Origin: Terriglobus tenax
GTDB taxonomy: Bacteria > Acidobacteriota > Terriglobia > Terriglobales > Acidobacteriaceae
Length of the DNA: 64,000 bases
NCBI RefSeq assembly: GCF_025685395.1
Contig: NZ_JAGSYA010000004.1
Location: forward strand, 2,294,001 to 2,358,000
Direction: 5' to 3'
Shown piece after piece: positions 34,166 through 42,525 of this stretch. Position numbers and translations under genes: made by a program. Below the pieces are notes generated by a model. That model was not told where the DNA came from. It saw only the letters and a program-made list of their open reading frames with translations, and searched no databases. Position 1 is the stretch's first letter; each line of letters opens with the position of its first letter.

Positions 34166-35143
34166 TTACTTTACGCTGGGCAGCTCCATCAGCATCTGGC
34201 CGTTGCCGGTCTGGACGCTGGGCAGGGCGCCGTTCCAGCGTTCGATCAGCGCGCGCTGGTTTTCCAGCTTGCGGAGCTCAAGCAGTTGCGGCGTGATCGA
34301 GGTCTGGCGGATGCGGTTGGCTTCCGCCTCACCCTGGGCACGCGTTACGCTGGCCTTGGCTTCACCTTCAGCCGCGGCAATCTGCTTGGCGGCTTCGGCC
34401 TGGGTCTCGGCCAGCTCGTTGCGGGCGCGTTCGGCACTCTGGATCGCCTGCGCCTTCGAGGTGATGGCAGAGGCAATGACCGAGGGAACGCGCGGCGCTC
34501 CGATGAAGCCGAACTGCTGGATGCCGACGCCCACAGGATCCATCTTCTGCTGGATCATCTGCTGCACCTTCATCAGGAACTCGGTCTTGTTCTCTCCGTA
34601 GATCTGTTCCACCGTGTAGGTGCTGGCTACCTCGTTCAGAGAGTTACGTACCACGTCGCGCAGAATGCCGTGCGTAAAGTGGGCCAGGTCATTGACGCGG
34701 TACTTTACGTAGAAGTCCGGCACACGTGCGGGGTCAATCGCGTAGCTCAGCGAGACGTCGGCGTAGATCTCCATTCCCTCCTTCGAGTTGAAGCTCATCT
34801 GCTCATTCGTGCCGCGGCCTTCCGTCGTATCCTGCGTCCACTTCACTGTCTGAACGAAGGTAGGAAACTCGATGATTTGCGACTTCAGCGGGCTGTAGAA
34901 GACCCATCCGGTACGGATGGGAATTTCACTGGCGCCACGCTGTGAGCCGCTGAGCGAGATCTCCACGCCTTCGTAGCCCGCACCGATGCGCGTGATACTG
35001 ACGAAGTAGCTGAAGAAAAGGTTCAGGGCGATGATGACCAGTACCGCGATGCCACCCCACTTGAGCAGGAGGCGAAGCATTCGTTTGCCGTTGTCGTCGT
35101 CGAAGTTGCCGCCGCCGGCCTTATTGAGAATTTCGTTGAACAT
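34166..35143 (-). CDS. prohibitin/SPFH-family membrane protein
   Basis: 325 residues. One membrane helix at about 30-50 (IAVLVIIALNLFFSYFV) is followed by the SPFH region (GYEGVEISLSGSQRG..., FYSPLKSQIIEFPTFVQTVKW, VRNSLNEVASTYTVEQIYGENKTEFL) and a long Ala/Glu-rich coiled coil (ARNELAETQAEAAKQIAAAEGEAKASVTRAQGEAEANRIR). Such proteins form ring assemblies that control membrane proteases such as FtsH. The partner is not in this window. Confidence 0.9.
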   Translation of the reverse strand: MFNEILNKAGGGNFDDDNGKRMLRLLLKWGGIAVLVIIALNLFFSYFVSITRIGAGYEGVEISLSGSQRGASEIPIRTGWVFYSPLKSQIIEFPTFVQTVKWTQDTTEGRGTNEQMSFNSKEGMEIYADVSLSYAIDPARVPDFYVKYRVNDLAHFTHGILRDVVRNSLNEVASTYTVEQIYGENKTEFLMKVQQMIQQKMDPVGVGIQQFGFIGAPRVPSVIASAITSKAQAIQSAERARNELAETQAEAAKQIAAAEGEAKASVTRAQGEAEANRIRQTSITPQLLELRKLENQRALIERWNGALPSVQTGNGQMLMELPSVK

Positions 35144-35148
35144 GGAAC

Positions 35149-35337
35149 TTACTTACGCCTCCAGAGAAACCAGGTTGCAGAGCAAACCACCACCAGATCG
35201 CAGACGAGCAGAAGCATGCCGCCGTAAACGGCTGCGTCGCTCGGTAGATTGAGGAGGTGGAACGCGGTGGTCATCCACTCGAAACCGAGGACGAGCACCA
35301 GAAAGGAAAGGACAAATCGGATTGTTATTCGTCGCAC
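35149..35337 (-). CDS. small two-span membrane protein
   Basis: 62 residues with two hydrophobic helices (FVLSFLVLVLGFEWM and VYGGMLLLVCDLVVVCSATWFL) and a basic end (WRRK). GTG start with GAGAGGG 11 nt upstream. It lies 5 bp upstream of the prohibitin-like gene in the same direction and is probably cotranscribed. No family recognised. Confidence 0.6.
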   Translation of the reverse strand: MRRITIRFVLSFLVLVLGFEWMTTAFHLLNLPSDAAVYGGMLLLVCDLVVVCSATWFLWRRK

Positions 35338-35421
35338 ATGTCGCCCGACCCTCTCGGGCCATCACAACTGGATTTAAGTATGCGGCGTAAGTGTGCGGTC
35401 TAATAGTGGGCGAAAGTGCTA

Positions 35422-35495
35422 TTTACTTGTGGTTAGGCGGAGATATAATTGAGGGTATTGGTGGTTAGGTAAGGCGGCCTTTGGGCTGCTTTTTG
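35422..35495 (+). ncRNA. candidate short transcript (promoter plus terminator)
   Basis: TTTACT (35422-35427), a 16-bp spacer and a perfect TATAAT (35444-35449) are followed about 22 bp later by an imperfect hairpin (35471-35490, AAGGCGGCC with GGGCTGCTT) and TTTTT. That would give an RNA of about 40 nt. No open reading frame is present. It could also be a chance combination. Confidence 0.3.
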
Positions 35496-35504
35496 TATTT
35501 AAAG

Positions 35505-35542
35505 CGAGAAGCAGATCCTTGCAGGGTGACAAGGGACAAGAC
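35505..35542. repeat. family-A repeat, degenerate copy
   Basis: GAGAAGCAGATCC followed by TTGCAGGGTGACAAGG. The ends match family A, but the palindromic middle is partly lost. Confidence 0.5.
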
Positions 35543-35567
35543 AAACAAATGCGGTCGTGCAAATAGA

Positions 35568-35593
35568 AAAGGCCGGGAGTTCTCCCGGCCTTT
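35568..35593. terminator. terminator of glyA, bidirectional
   Basis: A 12-bp perfect stem (AAAGGCCGGGAG and complement, TT loop) with A/T runs on both sides, 27 bp past the glyA stop. Confidence 0.9.
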
Positions 35594-35619
35594 CTTTGAC
35601 TGCAACTTGTAACTTGCAG

Positions 35620-36882
35620 CTACTGACGCAGATAGGCATAGAGTGGGTACTTCTCCGCCAGTTCGCTAACCTGGCCCTTGATCTTTGCCAGGCGGCCCTC
35701 GTCGGTGCGGTGCTCCAGAGCTTCGGCAATCCACTTGGCGATAATGCGCATGTCGTCTTCCTTCATGCCGCGGGTGGTCAGCGCCGGTGTGCCCAGGCGA
35801 ACGCCCGAAGGCTTGAGCGGAGGATTGGTGTCATACGGAATCGCGTTCTTGTTGACGGTGATGCCGGCTGCGCCGAGAGCGTTCTCCGCCTCGCTGCCAA
35901 GGATTCCCTTGGCGAAGACGTCGACCAGCATCAGGTGTGTGTCGGTGCCGCCGGAGATGATGCGGTAGCCTTCGCCCTGCAGAGCTTCCGCAAGCGCCTT
36001 GGCATTGGCGACCACCTGTGCGGCGTAGAGCTTGAACTCGGGCTGCAGAGCTTCCTTGAAGGCAACGGCCTTGGCCGCGACGATGTGCATCAGCGGGCCG
36101 CCCTGCTGGCCGGGGAAGACGGAGCGGTCGAGGCCCTGTGCGAACTCCTGCGTGCAGAGCACCATGCCTGCGCGGGGGCCGCGCAGCGTCTTGTGGGTGG
36201 TGGTGGTGACGAAGTGGGCGTGCGGTACGGGCGAGGGGTGCACGCCGCCCGCAACCAGTCCCGCGAAGTGGGCCATGTCGACCATGAAGTACGCGCCGAC
36301 CTTATCGGCGATCTGGCGCATGCGGGCGAAGTCGAAGGTGCGCGGGTAGGCAGAGCCGCCGCCGACGATGACCTTGGGCTTTTCGCGCAGGGCTGTTGCT
36401 TCCAGCTCGTCGTAATCAACGACCTCGGTGTCCTTGCGGACCTGGTAGCCGACGACGCGGTAGAGCTTGCCGCTGAAGTTCAGCTTGTGGCCGTGGGTCA
36501 GGTGGCCTCCGTGGGCCAGGTCCAGGCCGAGGATAGTGTCGCCCGGCTGCAGGATGGTCATGTAGGCCGAGGCGTTGGCCTGCGAGCCGGAGTGCGGCTG
36601 CACGTTGGCGTGCTCGGCGCCGAAGAGCTGCTTGGCGCGGTCGCGGGCCAGGTTTTCGACGACGTCGGCATACTCGCAGCCGCCGTAATAGCGCTTACCC
36701 GGGTAGCCCTCGGCGTACTTGTTGGTGAAAACGGTGCCGGCAGCCTCCAGCACGGCGCGCGAGACGAAGTTCTCGCTGGCAATCATCTCCAGGCCTTCGT
36801 GCTGGCGATGGATCTCTTTTTCGATCATCGCTGCGATATCTGGGTCGGAGGAGGCGAGGGGTGCATTGAAGTCGATCGGCAT
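35620..36882 (-). CDS. glyA: serine hydroxymethyltransferase GlyA
   Basis: 420 residues. The PLP lysine lies in [15 protein letters not shown]; other marks are [42 protein letters not shown] and [11 protein letters not shown]. It interconverts serine and glycine and charges tetrahydrofolate with one-carbon units. TAAAAT lies 6 nt before the ATG without a Shine-Dalgarno, so the transcript may be leaderless. Confidence 0.96.
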   Translation of the reverse strand: MPIDFNAPLASSDPDIAAMIEKEIHRQHEGLEMIASENFVSRAVLEAAGTVFTNKYAEGYPGKRYYGGCEYADVVENLARDRAKQLFGAEHANVQPHSGSQANASAYMTILQPGDTILGLDLAHGGHLTHGHKLNFSGKLYRVVGYQVRKDTEVVDYDELEATALREKPKVIVGGGSAYPRTFDFARMRQIADKVGAYFMVDMAHFAGLVAGGVHPSPVPHAHFVTTTTHKTLRGPRAGMVLCTQEFAQGLDRSVFPGQQGGPLMHIVAAKAVAFKEALQPEFKLYAAQVVANAKALAEALQGEGYRIISGGTDTHLMLVDVFAKGILGSEAENALGAAGITVNKNAIPYDTNPPLKPSGVRLGTPALTTRGMKEDDMRIIAKWIAEALEHRTDEGRLAKIKGQVSELAEKYPLYAYLRQ

Positions 36883-36912
36883 AGGGATATTTTAGTGGCT
36901 GGAAGTATTCCG

Positions 36913-36941
36913 TTGACGAGCGAGTTGGCATGTCCTATGCT
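36913..36941 (+). promoter_or_regulatory. sigma70-type promoter for the membrane protein/hydrolase pair
   Basis: TTGACG (36913-36918), 17-bp spacer, TATGCT (36936-36941). It lies 78 bp upstream of the ATG at 37020 and is divergent from the glyA promoter. Confidence 0.55.
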
Positions 36942-37019
36942 TGGCCCGTTCAAACTCCCCCTGACAATTTGTTCCCTCGGCGCACGCCGCGGTATCTCAA
37001 ACCCTGCACGGAGCTTGAT

Positions 37020-37754
37020 ATGGGTGATCTGAATCTGCTCAATCCTGACCATTGGGGCCAGGCAATTACGGCTATTGGGGCATTTGGAACAGCTGCTTTT
37101 GGCATTGTGGATGCAACGAAGGCGTTCTGGGGCGGGATCTCTCGTGCCGGGCTGGGATATCTGCGCGGATTTCTCGGCCAGGTGGCGGTGCCTACGGAGG
37201 ATAGTGTCTTTCCTCCTGACTCCGCGCTGACCAATGCCGGGATCTTCGAAACTATCAAGGCGAAGTGGCTGAATGGGACGGTTCTGGCAGATCAGAAGAG
37301 CGCGTTGAAGGCCCTGATCAAGTTGCGGTTAAACCCGTCCACAGCCGCGTCACTGGCCAGGGCAACCGCCGTGGACGCCACATTGCTGGCTGCGGTCGCG
37401 GCAAAGCTGGTGCGCGGAGCGGGCCTGTCGACCGACCCGGCACAGGCCGCGGCGGAAACCCAGCTGACTCCGGCGGAGATGGATGTCTACAGCCGGTTTG
37501 ACCTGATTCTGACCACGCTGATTGACCGTGCCTATGAGCGGGCCGACCAGTTCTACCGTAATTGCGCGAAGCTGCTGGCCGGGGTTGTGGCGGTGTTGCT
37601 TGCCCTTCTGATTACCGCGAGCACCGGAACGCATGAACCGGTGGAATATGGACGAGCTGTGCTTGTGGGGCTGCTGGCGACACCACTTGCTCCCATCGCG
37701 AAAGATCTCTCAACCGCGGTGGCTACTGCCGTAAAAACATTCAAGGCGACCTAG
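37020..37754 (+). CDS. membrane protein of unknown function (first of a pair)
   Basis: 244 residues. An N-terminal hydrophobic stretch (AITAIGAFGTAAFGIVDATKAFWGG) and a C-terminal pair of helices (LLAGVVAVLLALLITAST, VLVGLLATPLAPIA) flank a soluble middle (about 60-180) rich in Ala and Leu. No family recognised. GGAG lies 6 nt before the ATG. The hydrolase gene starts 3 bp after its stop, so the two are very probably translated together. Confidence 0.7.
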   Translation: MGDLNLLNPDHWGQAITAIGAFGTAAFGIVDATKAFWGGISRAGLGYLRGFLGQVAVPTEDSVFPPDSALTNAGIFETIKAKWLNGTVLADQKSALKALIKLRLNPSTAASLARATAVDATLLAAVAAKLVRGAGLSTDPAQAAAETQLTPAEMDVYSRFDLILTTLIDRAYERADQFYRNCAKLLAGVVAVLLALLITASTGTHEPVEYGRAVLVGLLATPLAPIAKDLSTAVATAVKTFKAT

Positions 37755-37757
37755 GGT

Positions 37758-38654
37758 ATGCCCATCGCACACGACTGGTTTATTGATCTGAGAGCGCACT
37801 CGCATGGCGGCCCGGTTGGCACGCTGAAGATCACCGACGGGCAGGGCGGTCTTTATAGCGTTGCCGACCTGCGATCCGCGATCAACGGGCAGGATGTGCT
37901 GTTGATGGCGCATGGCTATAACGTGAACCGGCCCAATGGCGTGGTGTCACTGAACAACTTCAAAGCGGCCCTGGCCGCGCCTGCGCCGTTCTTTATCGGC
38001 ATTCTTTGGCCGGGCGACTGCATCCTGCCTATCTTTATCGACTATGTATGGGAGGGCGGCGAAGCCAACAAGAGCGGTGACCTGCTTGGCCAGTTTGTCG
38101 CCAGTCAGTTGGCTCCCGTGGCGTTGTCGATCTCGTATGCTTCGCACTCGCTGGGGGCGCGGGTGGTGCTGCGCGCGCTGGCGGCCATGGGTAAGGGAGC
38201 GAAGGTGCGGCAGGCGGTGCTGATGGCTGCCGCGGTCGAGAACAATTCCCTGACGGCGGATTTTGACAACGCCGCGGACGCGGTCGAGCATATCTCGGTG
38301 GTCGCATCGCGCAAGGACTACGTGCTGGAGCTGGCGTATCCGCCTGGGAACCTGGTTGGATCGCTCTTTGATGAGGACAGCCCGAATCTGAAGGCCGCGC
38401 TGGGCCGCTCCGGGCCAACGCAGAACCGGGACAACCTCTGGCCCACGGCAAAGCTGCCCGATAGCTGGAACTACGGCCACCTGGACTACCTGTCGCACGA
38501 CCCGATGGCGGGTGTCATACCAGAGATGGATACCGTGCCTGATCCGGCGAGCACGTCCAAGTGGCCAGCGAATCTACCGGTAGCACTGGAGACCGCCAAG
38601 TGGAAGCCATGCTGGTCTCCTTCGTTTCTTTCGAGCCGCTGGCATAAGAGTTAA
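37758..38654 (+). CDS. alpha/beta hydrolase (DUF900/lipase-like)
   Basis: 298 residues. VLLMAHGYNVNR gives the oxyanion-hole HG; SYASHSLGARVVLRAL holds the nucleophile Ser in S-x-S-x-G form. A late YGHLDYLSHD could supply the catalytic His. This resembles intracellular DUF900-type esterases. No signal peptide, so it probably works at the inner face of the membrane with its partner. The substrate is unknown. Confidence 0.75.
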   Translation: MPIAHDWFIDLRAHSHGGPVGTLKITDGQGGLYSVADLRSAINGQDVLLMAHGYNVNRPNGVVSLNNFKAALAAPAPFFIGILWPGDCILPIFIDYVWEGGEANKSGDLLGQFVASQLAPVALSISYASHSLGARVVLRALAAMGKGAKVRQAVLMAAAVENNSLTADFDNAADAVEHISVVASRKDYVLELAYPPGNLVGSLFDEDSPNLKAALGRSGPTQNRDNLWPTAKLPDSWNYGHLDYLSHDPMAGVIPEMDTVPDPASTSKWPANLPVALETAKWKPCWSPSFLSSRWHKS

Positions 38655-38657
38655 GCG

Positions 38658-40601
38658 CTACGGTTTGAGCCGCAGCGCCTGCTTCAGTTCAGGAATGTCA
38701 TAGCTGAGTACAACACCCGGTACCAGGTTCTCCGGAGCGTTGGTGGTGATGGGCTGCTTGACGATGCTGCTCCAAGTGGGTGCGTCCCCGGGCTGCAAAT
38801 GCTTGAGGCGGCTGTCGAGCACGGCGGCCTGCAGGAGCACAGGGCCAAGGCCGTCTTCTGCGATGGCAGTGATGTTGCCGCAATCGAAGGTGCGCTGGGT
38901 GCAGGCCCAGTTGGTGGCGGCGATCAGGTCGTCGATACGCATGCCGACCAGAGTTTTGCCAACCAGCAGGGCGCGCAGGTTCAGCAGGTAGAAGTCGCCC
39001 AGAGCTTTGGCCTTCTGCTCTTCCCCGCCTGCGGGTGAGGGGCGCATGCCGACGGCGAGTACGTTGCCTCCGCTGGCTGCGGCGGCCTTGTGCATCACTT
39101 CGTGGGTGGCATCGCTGGTCACGTCGCGAGCGAGCAGGATGGTCAGAGGCAGTTTTTTTGTACTGGCTGGTGTGATCATGGCCAGCGGAACGTCGACATC
39201 GGCGTGCAGAACGCCGGGGAGCATGGCGTTGTTGGTTTTGGCCATCGCGCGGTCGGCCTTGAGGGTCGCCGCACCGGGGAGGATGGTGGCTCCGGTTGCG
39301 GTGCGGATGCGCTTCGGCAGCGGCGGCAAAGAGCGAGACATGATCGCCAGCTTCCGGGGCATGCGCGCGCGATTCAGTGAGGAGACCGTTTCGGCATCCG
39401 CGAAGCTGGAGCCTACCTGGCCGGTCTTTGTGCATTGCAGGGCGTCGGCGGGTGGCTTCTGTCCGAAGACGGGTTCGACCCGGGCGGTCTGTACGGCGAG
39501 GCCGGTGCGGAAGAAGTCGAGGATCTGGCCGAAGATGGGACGCAGGTTGCCGTGGGGTCCGGGGCCAGTGATCCACTGGACGTTTTTCTCTGCGCCGAAG
39601 TGGCTGTAGAAGCCCCGAATCTCTTCGACGGCGGCTTTGGCTCCGGCGAAGGGGAACATGTCTTCGGTGGTGGAGATGACGGCGTAGGGGCGGGGTGCGG
39701 CCAGTTCGGCCCAGTCGGGGATGTTGAGGCCTTCGGCGATGAAGCGGGGGATGGTCTGCTCAGCCTCCTGCACGCCGGTAGCGGAGGGCAGAAGTTCTTC
39801 AAAGCGGCCCATGTAACAGGCGACGCCGGCTATCTTGATGCGCGGGTCGAGTGCGGTGAGATAAGCGGTGTCGGTACCTCCGCCGGAGCAGCCGAATGCC
39901 GCGATGCGCCTGGGGTCAATCTCCGGGCGGGTCAGCAGGTAGTCGACGCCGCGCATGCCGTCATTGATGAAATAGCGCGAGATGTGGTCGCCGATGAGCA
40001 TGGGCTGCAGGCTGGCCTCGGCGTGCTCGCCGGTGGGGCGCTCCATCCGGGATTTGCCGGTGGCGGGGTCAAGATATTGCAAGCGCTCGCCCTGGCCAAG
40101 CGGGTCAATGGCCAGCACGGCGATGCCGTTGCGCGCGAAGTTGCTGGCGAAGGCGTACTCGCCTGCTTTGCCCTCGGGGGAGTGGCCGGGTGTTTCCAGG
40201 ATTGCGGGAAACGGTCCGTCGCCCTGGGGCAGGTAGAGGTTCGCGGTGACGTAGAAGCGCGGAAGGCTCTGGTAGATAACGCGCTCAACGCGGAAGCCAT
40301 CGCCCTGCCACTGGCCTACGATCTGCGGACTGAGCAGGCCGCGTTCCTTTTCGCCGGGCAGGCCGCCGATCAACTGCAGAATTTTGGCGCGGACCTGGGC
40401 CTGGCGGTTCTTTGCGTCGTCTTCCGTGTGGATGGTGGCAACGGTGGCGGCGCGTTTGGCCAGCATGCCATCAGCGGTGGTGGTGAGCTGTTGAATCAAC
40501 GCGCTGCGCGCCGGGGATTCCTTGCCTGCGGGAGGTTTTCCCTGTCCCAGAACACTGATGCTTGCCGCCACAAGAACAACCGCTGTACCCAATCTCTGCA
40601 T
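38658..40601 (-). CDS. secreted acetylxylan-esterase-like alpha/beta hydrolase
   Basis: 647 residues with a signal peptide (LGTAVVLVAASISVLG). The first domain (about 90-360) has FYVTANLYLPQGDGPFPAIL, AIDPLGQGER and the nucleophile in AAFGCSGGGTDTAYL, with a late GPGPHGN for the His. This matches acetyl-xylan esterase/dienelactone hydrolase-like proteins. The C-terminal about 250 residues form a second region without clear catalytic motifs. A role in plant polysaccharide deacetylation is inferred only. Confidence 0.8.
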   Translation of the reverse strand: MQRLGTAVVLVAASISVLGQGKPPAGKESPARSALIQQLTTTADGMLAKRAATVATIHTEDDAKNRQAQVRAKILQLIGGLPGEKERGLLSPQIVGQWQGDGFRVERVIYQSLPRFYVTANLYLPQGDGPFPAILETPGHSPEGKAGEYAFASNFARNGIAVLAIDPLGQGERLQYLDPATGKSRMERPTGEHAEASLQPMLIGDHISRYFINDGMRGVDYLLTRPEIDPRRIAAFGCSGGGTDTAYLTALDPRIKIAGVACYMGRFEELLPSATGVQEAEQTIPRFIAEGLNIPDWAELAAPRPYAVISTTEDMFPFAGAKAAVEEIRGFYSHFGAEKNVQWITGPGPHGNLRPIFGQILDFFRTGLAVQTARVEPVFGQKPPADALQCTKTGQVGSSFADAETVSSLNRARMPRKLAIMSRSLPPLPKRIRTATGATILPGAATLKADRAMAKTNNAMLPGVLHADVDVPLAMITPASTKKLPLTILLARDVTSDATHEVMHKAAAASGGNVLAVGMRPSPAGGEEQKAKALGDFYLLNLRALLVGKTLVGMRIDDLIAATNWACTQRTFDCGNITAIAEDGLGPVLLQAAVLDSRLKHLQPGDAPTWSSIVKQPITTNAPENLVPGVVLSYDIPELKQALRLKP

Positions 40602-40691
40602 GATTCCGGTTCTACCACGCGCGGGCGGGTGCTACCAAAGTGGCATGGGGCTAACGCCGGCAGGCGATATGACGCGCAATGAAAGGGAGAG

Positions 40692-40865
40692 ATGCTGATT
40701 GCGGTACAGGCGGGAGATTCCTTCTTTGTGGGAATTGCCCGCCAAAGTTACGAGTCCTTCCGGGAGTTCGCAGAGTCAAAACAGTGTCAGCGTTTTGTCT
40801 CGGAACGACGGGGGGATAACGCTGATGAAGGAGTGTGCATCCCAGATATCTATCCGCTGCGCTAA
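40692..40865 (+). CDS. possible small protein
   Basis: 57 residues (MLIAVQAGDSFFVGIA..., ending IPDIYPLR) with AAAGGGAGAG directly upstream of the ATG. No motif recognised; the coding character is only moderate. It lies in the 448-bp gap between two minus-strand hydrolase genes. Confidence 0.3.
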   Translation: MLIAVQAGDSFFVGIARQSYESFREFAESKQCQRFVSERRGDNADEGVCIPDIYPLR

Positions 40866-40886
40866 AGCAGTGGGGGATGGTGGCCG

Positions 40887-41012
40887 ATGAACATGATGAA
40901 CGCCATGATGGACATTTTGCTGGGCTGCAGCCTGGTTGCTGTGGTCGTGATTCCCTGCCTGGTTGCTTCGCGCTTTGGCAAGGCTCAGGCCCACACCAAC
41001 AAGACTGCGTAA
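40887..41012 (+). CDS. possible single-span small membrane protein
   Basis: 41 residues: MNMMNAMMDILLGCS, then a hydrophobic helix (LVAVVVIPCLVA), then a basic polar tail (SRFGKAQAHTNKT). The topology is typical for a small membrane protein. It begins 21 bp after the preceding small ORF. Uncertain because of its size. Confidence 0.4.
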   Translation: MNMMNAMMDILLGCSLVAVVVIPCLVASRFGKAQAHTNKTA

Positions 41013-41049
41013 CGACAATCCGCTGAGCTGTACCCTGACCCCCGGGCTA

Positions 41050-42216
41050 CTAACCCGCTGAACGCAGGCGCTTGAAGGCGCGATGGACGAAGGTGCCAAG
41101 ATACCACCCGTCTATCCACGCATAGGGTTTCTCTCCTACGACGTAATGTCCGCAGGGCAATACTCGAGGTGTATGCGGAATGCCGCGCTGCTCAAAGCTG
41201 CGCAGCACCTCCAGAGAGAACTCCAGAGGAAAGGTCAGGTCGTAGGTGGCGTAGACCACCAGCGTCTGGCGGTCCTTCACGCGCGCGAAGTGCTCCATGT
41301 AATTGCGTGGGCTGATGGCCTCAAAGCAGGCGACCACGTCTTCCCGCGAAAGTCCTGCCTGTTCAAACGCCGCGCGCACATGCCGCGTGCTCTGCCCCTG
41401 CCACACCACATCTCCAAAACTTGTGGACGCGTGATTGAAAGCGCAGACCTTCAACCGCTGATCAAAGGCGGCGGAGAGGAAGGCGTATTCCGAGCCAAGG
41501 CTTGTACCCAGCACACCGAAGTGCGTGTAGCCCTGCTGCTGAAGCCAGTCCACGCAACTGCGCACATCGACGACGGCCTGGCGAACGGCCTCAATGGTGC
41601 GGCCAATGTTGGAACTGACGGCGTAGTCGCTGCGCTCCAGCTCCGCAGGCCGGCGGATGTCGTGGTAGGGCTTCGAGAGCCGAAGCGCGGAGACGCCGGA
41701 CTTATTGAACAGCTCACACAGAACGTTGTGGCTGAAGGCGTCGGCATTCCACTGCGGCATCACGATGATGGCCTGCTTCGGACGTTTGGGGTCTTTGTGT
41801 TCCGGCGCCGGATACCAGCGAGCGTTGACGATGTCGTTTTCGGGATACTGCGTGCGCACGGCCGAGGTGAAACGCAGGAAGTCGGCCGGCTCAATCAGAC
41901 CCTCTTCGGCGTTGGCCTTCAGCAGGGCATCCTGCGCCAGGGTCTCCGGGCGCACGTTGGTTGGGAAAAGCTGGGGGTACCGCCGCTCCAGCCGGAAGTC
42001 GGTGGGCGTCTGGTAGCTGAAGAACTCGTCCGCGTTGGCGACGATGTGGCCATTGATGGCCTTCATGGAGCCGAGCGGGTCTTCCTCGATGTGCGTGCCC
42101 CACTCCTCCAGCCAGTCAAAGCCCCACTCCATGGGGCGGACAAGGCGGTTGGTATCGCGTGTGGTCAGGCGTGTCTCCCACGCATACATCCAGTCTGAAT
42201 ACAGCTTCTTGAACAT
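41050..42216 (-). CDS. alpha/beta hydrolase, ABHD18-like
   Basis: 388 residues without a signal peptide. FGVLGTSLGSEYAFLSAAF contains the GTSLG nucleophile elbow; ALRLSKPYHDIRRPAELERSDY and CSNIG-like segments (AVSSNIGRTIEAVRQAVVDVRSCVDWL) match a conserved uncharacterised family related to ABHD18. A late HTPRVLPCGHYVVGEKPY probably supplies the catalytic His. The substrate is unknown. Confidence 0.75.
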   Translation of the reverse strand: MFKKLYSDWMYAWETRLTTRDTNRLVRPMEWGFDWLEEWGTHIEEDPLGSMKAINGHIVANADEFFSYQTPTDFRLERRYPQLFPTNVRPETLAQDALLKANAEEGLIEPADFLRFTSAVRTQYPENDIVNARWYPAPEHKDPKRPKQAIIVMPQWNADAFSHNVLCELFNKSGVSALRLSKPYHDIRRPAELERSDYAVSSNIGRTIEAVRQAVVDVRSCVDWLQQQGYTHFGVLGTSLGSEYAFLSAAFDQRLKVCAFNHASTSFGDVVWQGQSTRHVRAAFEQAGLSREDVVACFEAISPRNYMEHFARVKDRQTLVVYATYDLTFPLEFSLEVLRSFEQRGIPHTPRVLPCGHYVVGEKPYAWIDGWYLGTFVHRAFKRLRSAG

Positions 42217-42267
42217 TCCTCTTTAGTTTATCGGGGATAGCGGGAACAGGGGATGAATGCGCGACGG

Positions 42268-42475
42268 TCAAATTCCACGTTTAAGGTATTCACCACGGCT
42301 AGCCCCGACAACTCTCTTGAACGCCTTGCGGAACGCAGCGTCGGACTCGTAACCGACTGACCGGGCAACGTGGATGAGTTTCCTGTCGCGCTGTTGAAGG
42401 AACTGCATCGCCTTCTGCATGCGCCACTCGGTGACGTATTCCAGCGGCGTTTGTTCCAGCAGCTCTCTTAAAACG
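42268..42475 (-). pseudogene. C-terminal remnant of an AraC-family regulator
   Basis: A minus-strand frame reads LEQTPLEYVTEWRMQKAM...HVARSVGYESDAAFRKAFKRVVGASRGEYLKR and ends at a stop at 42268. That is the second helix-turn-helix of an AraC protein (compare PMEYLTRWRM...ALGYESESAFGKAFRR in the gene at 43514). No start codon and no N-terminal domain remain; the frame closes within about 80 codons upstream. Confidence 0.75.
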
Positions 42476-42515
42476 TGCGGATCTCGATGATTGCCAGGGC
42501 TCTCATCGAGATCCG
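42471..42515 (-). terminator. hairpin at the break of the AraC remnant
   Basis: A 13-bp perfect inverted repeat (42478-42490 and 42503-42515, CGGATCTCGATGA) with a 12-nt loop. On the minus strand it is followed by CACGTTTTAA. It lies 11 bp past the stop of the SDR gene and can terminate it. Confidence 0.65.
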
Positions 42516-42525
42516 GTTGGCTGCC

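Noticed and set aside
39466-39500. GGGTTCGACCC as a tRNA T-loop
   Set aside because: It lies in the coding sequence of the esterase-like gene and no cloverleaf can be drawn around it.
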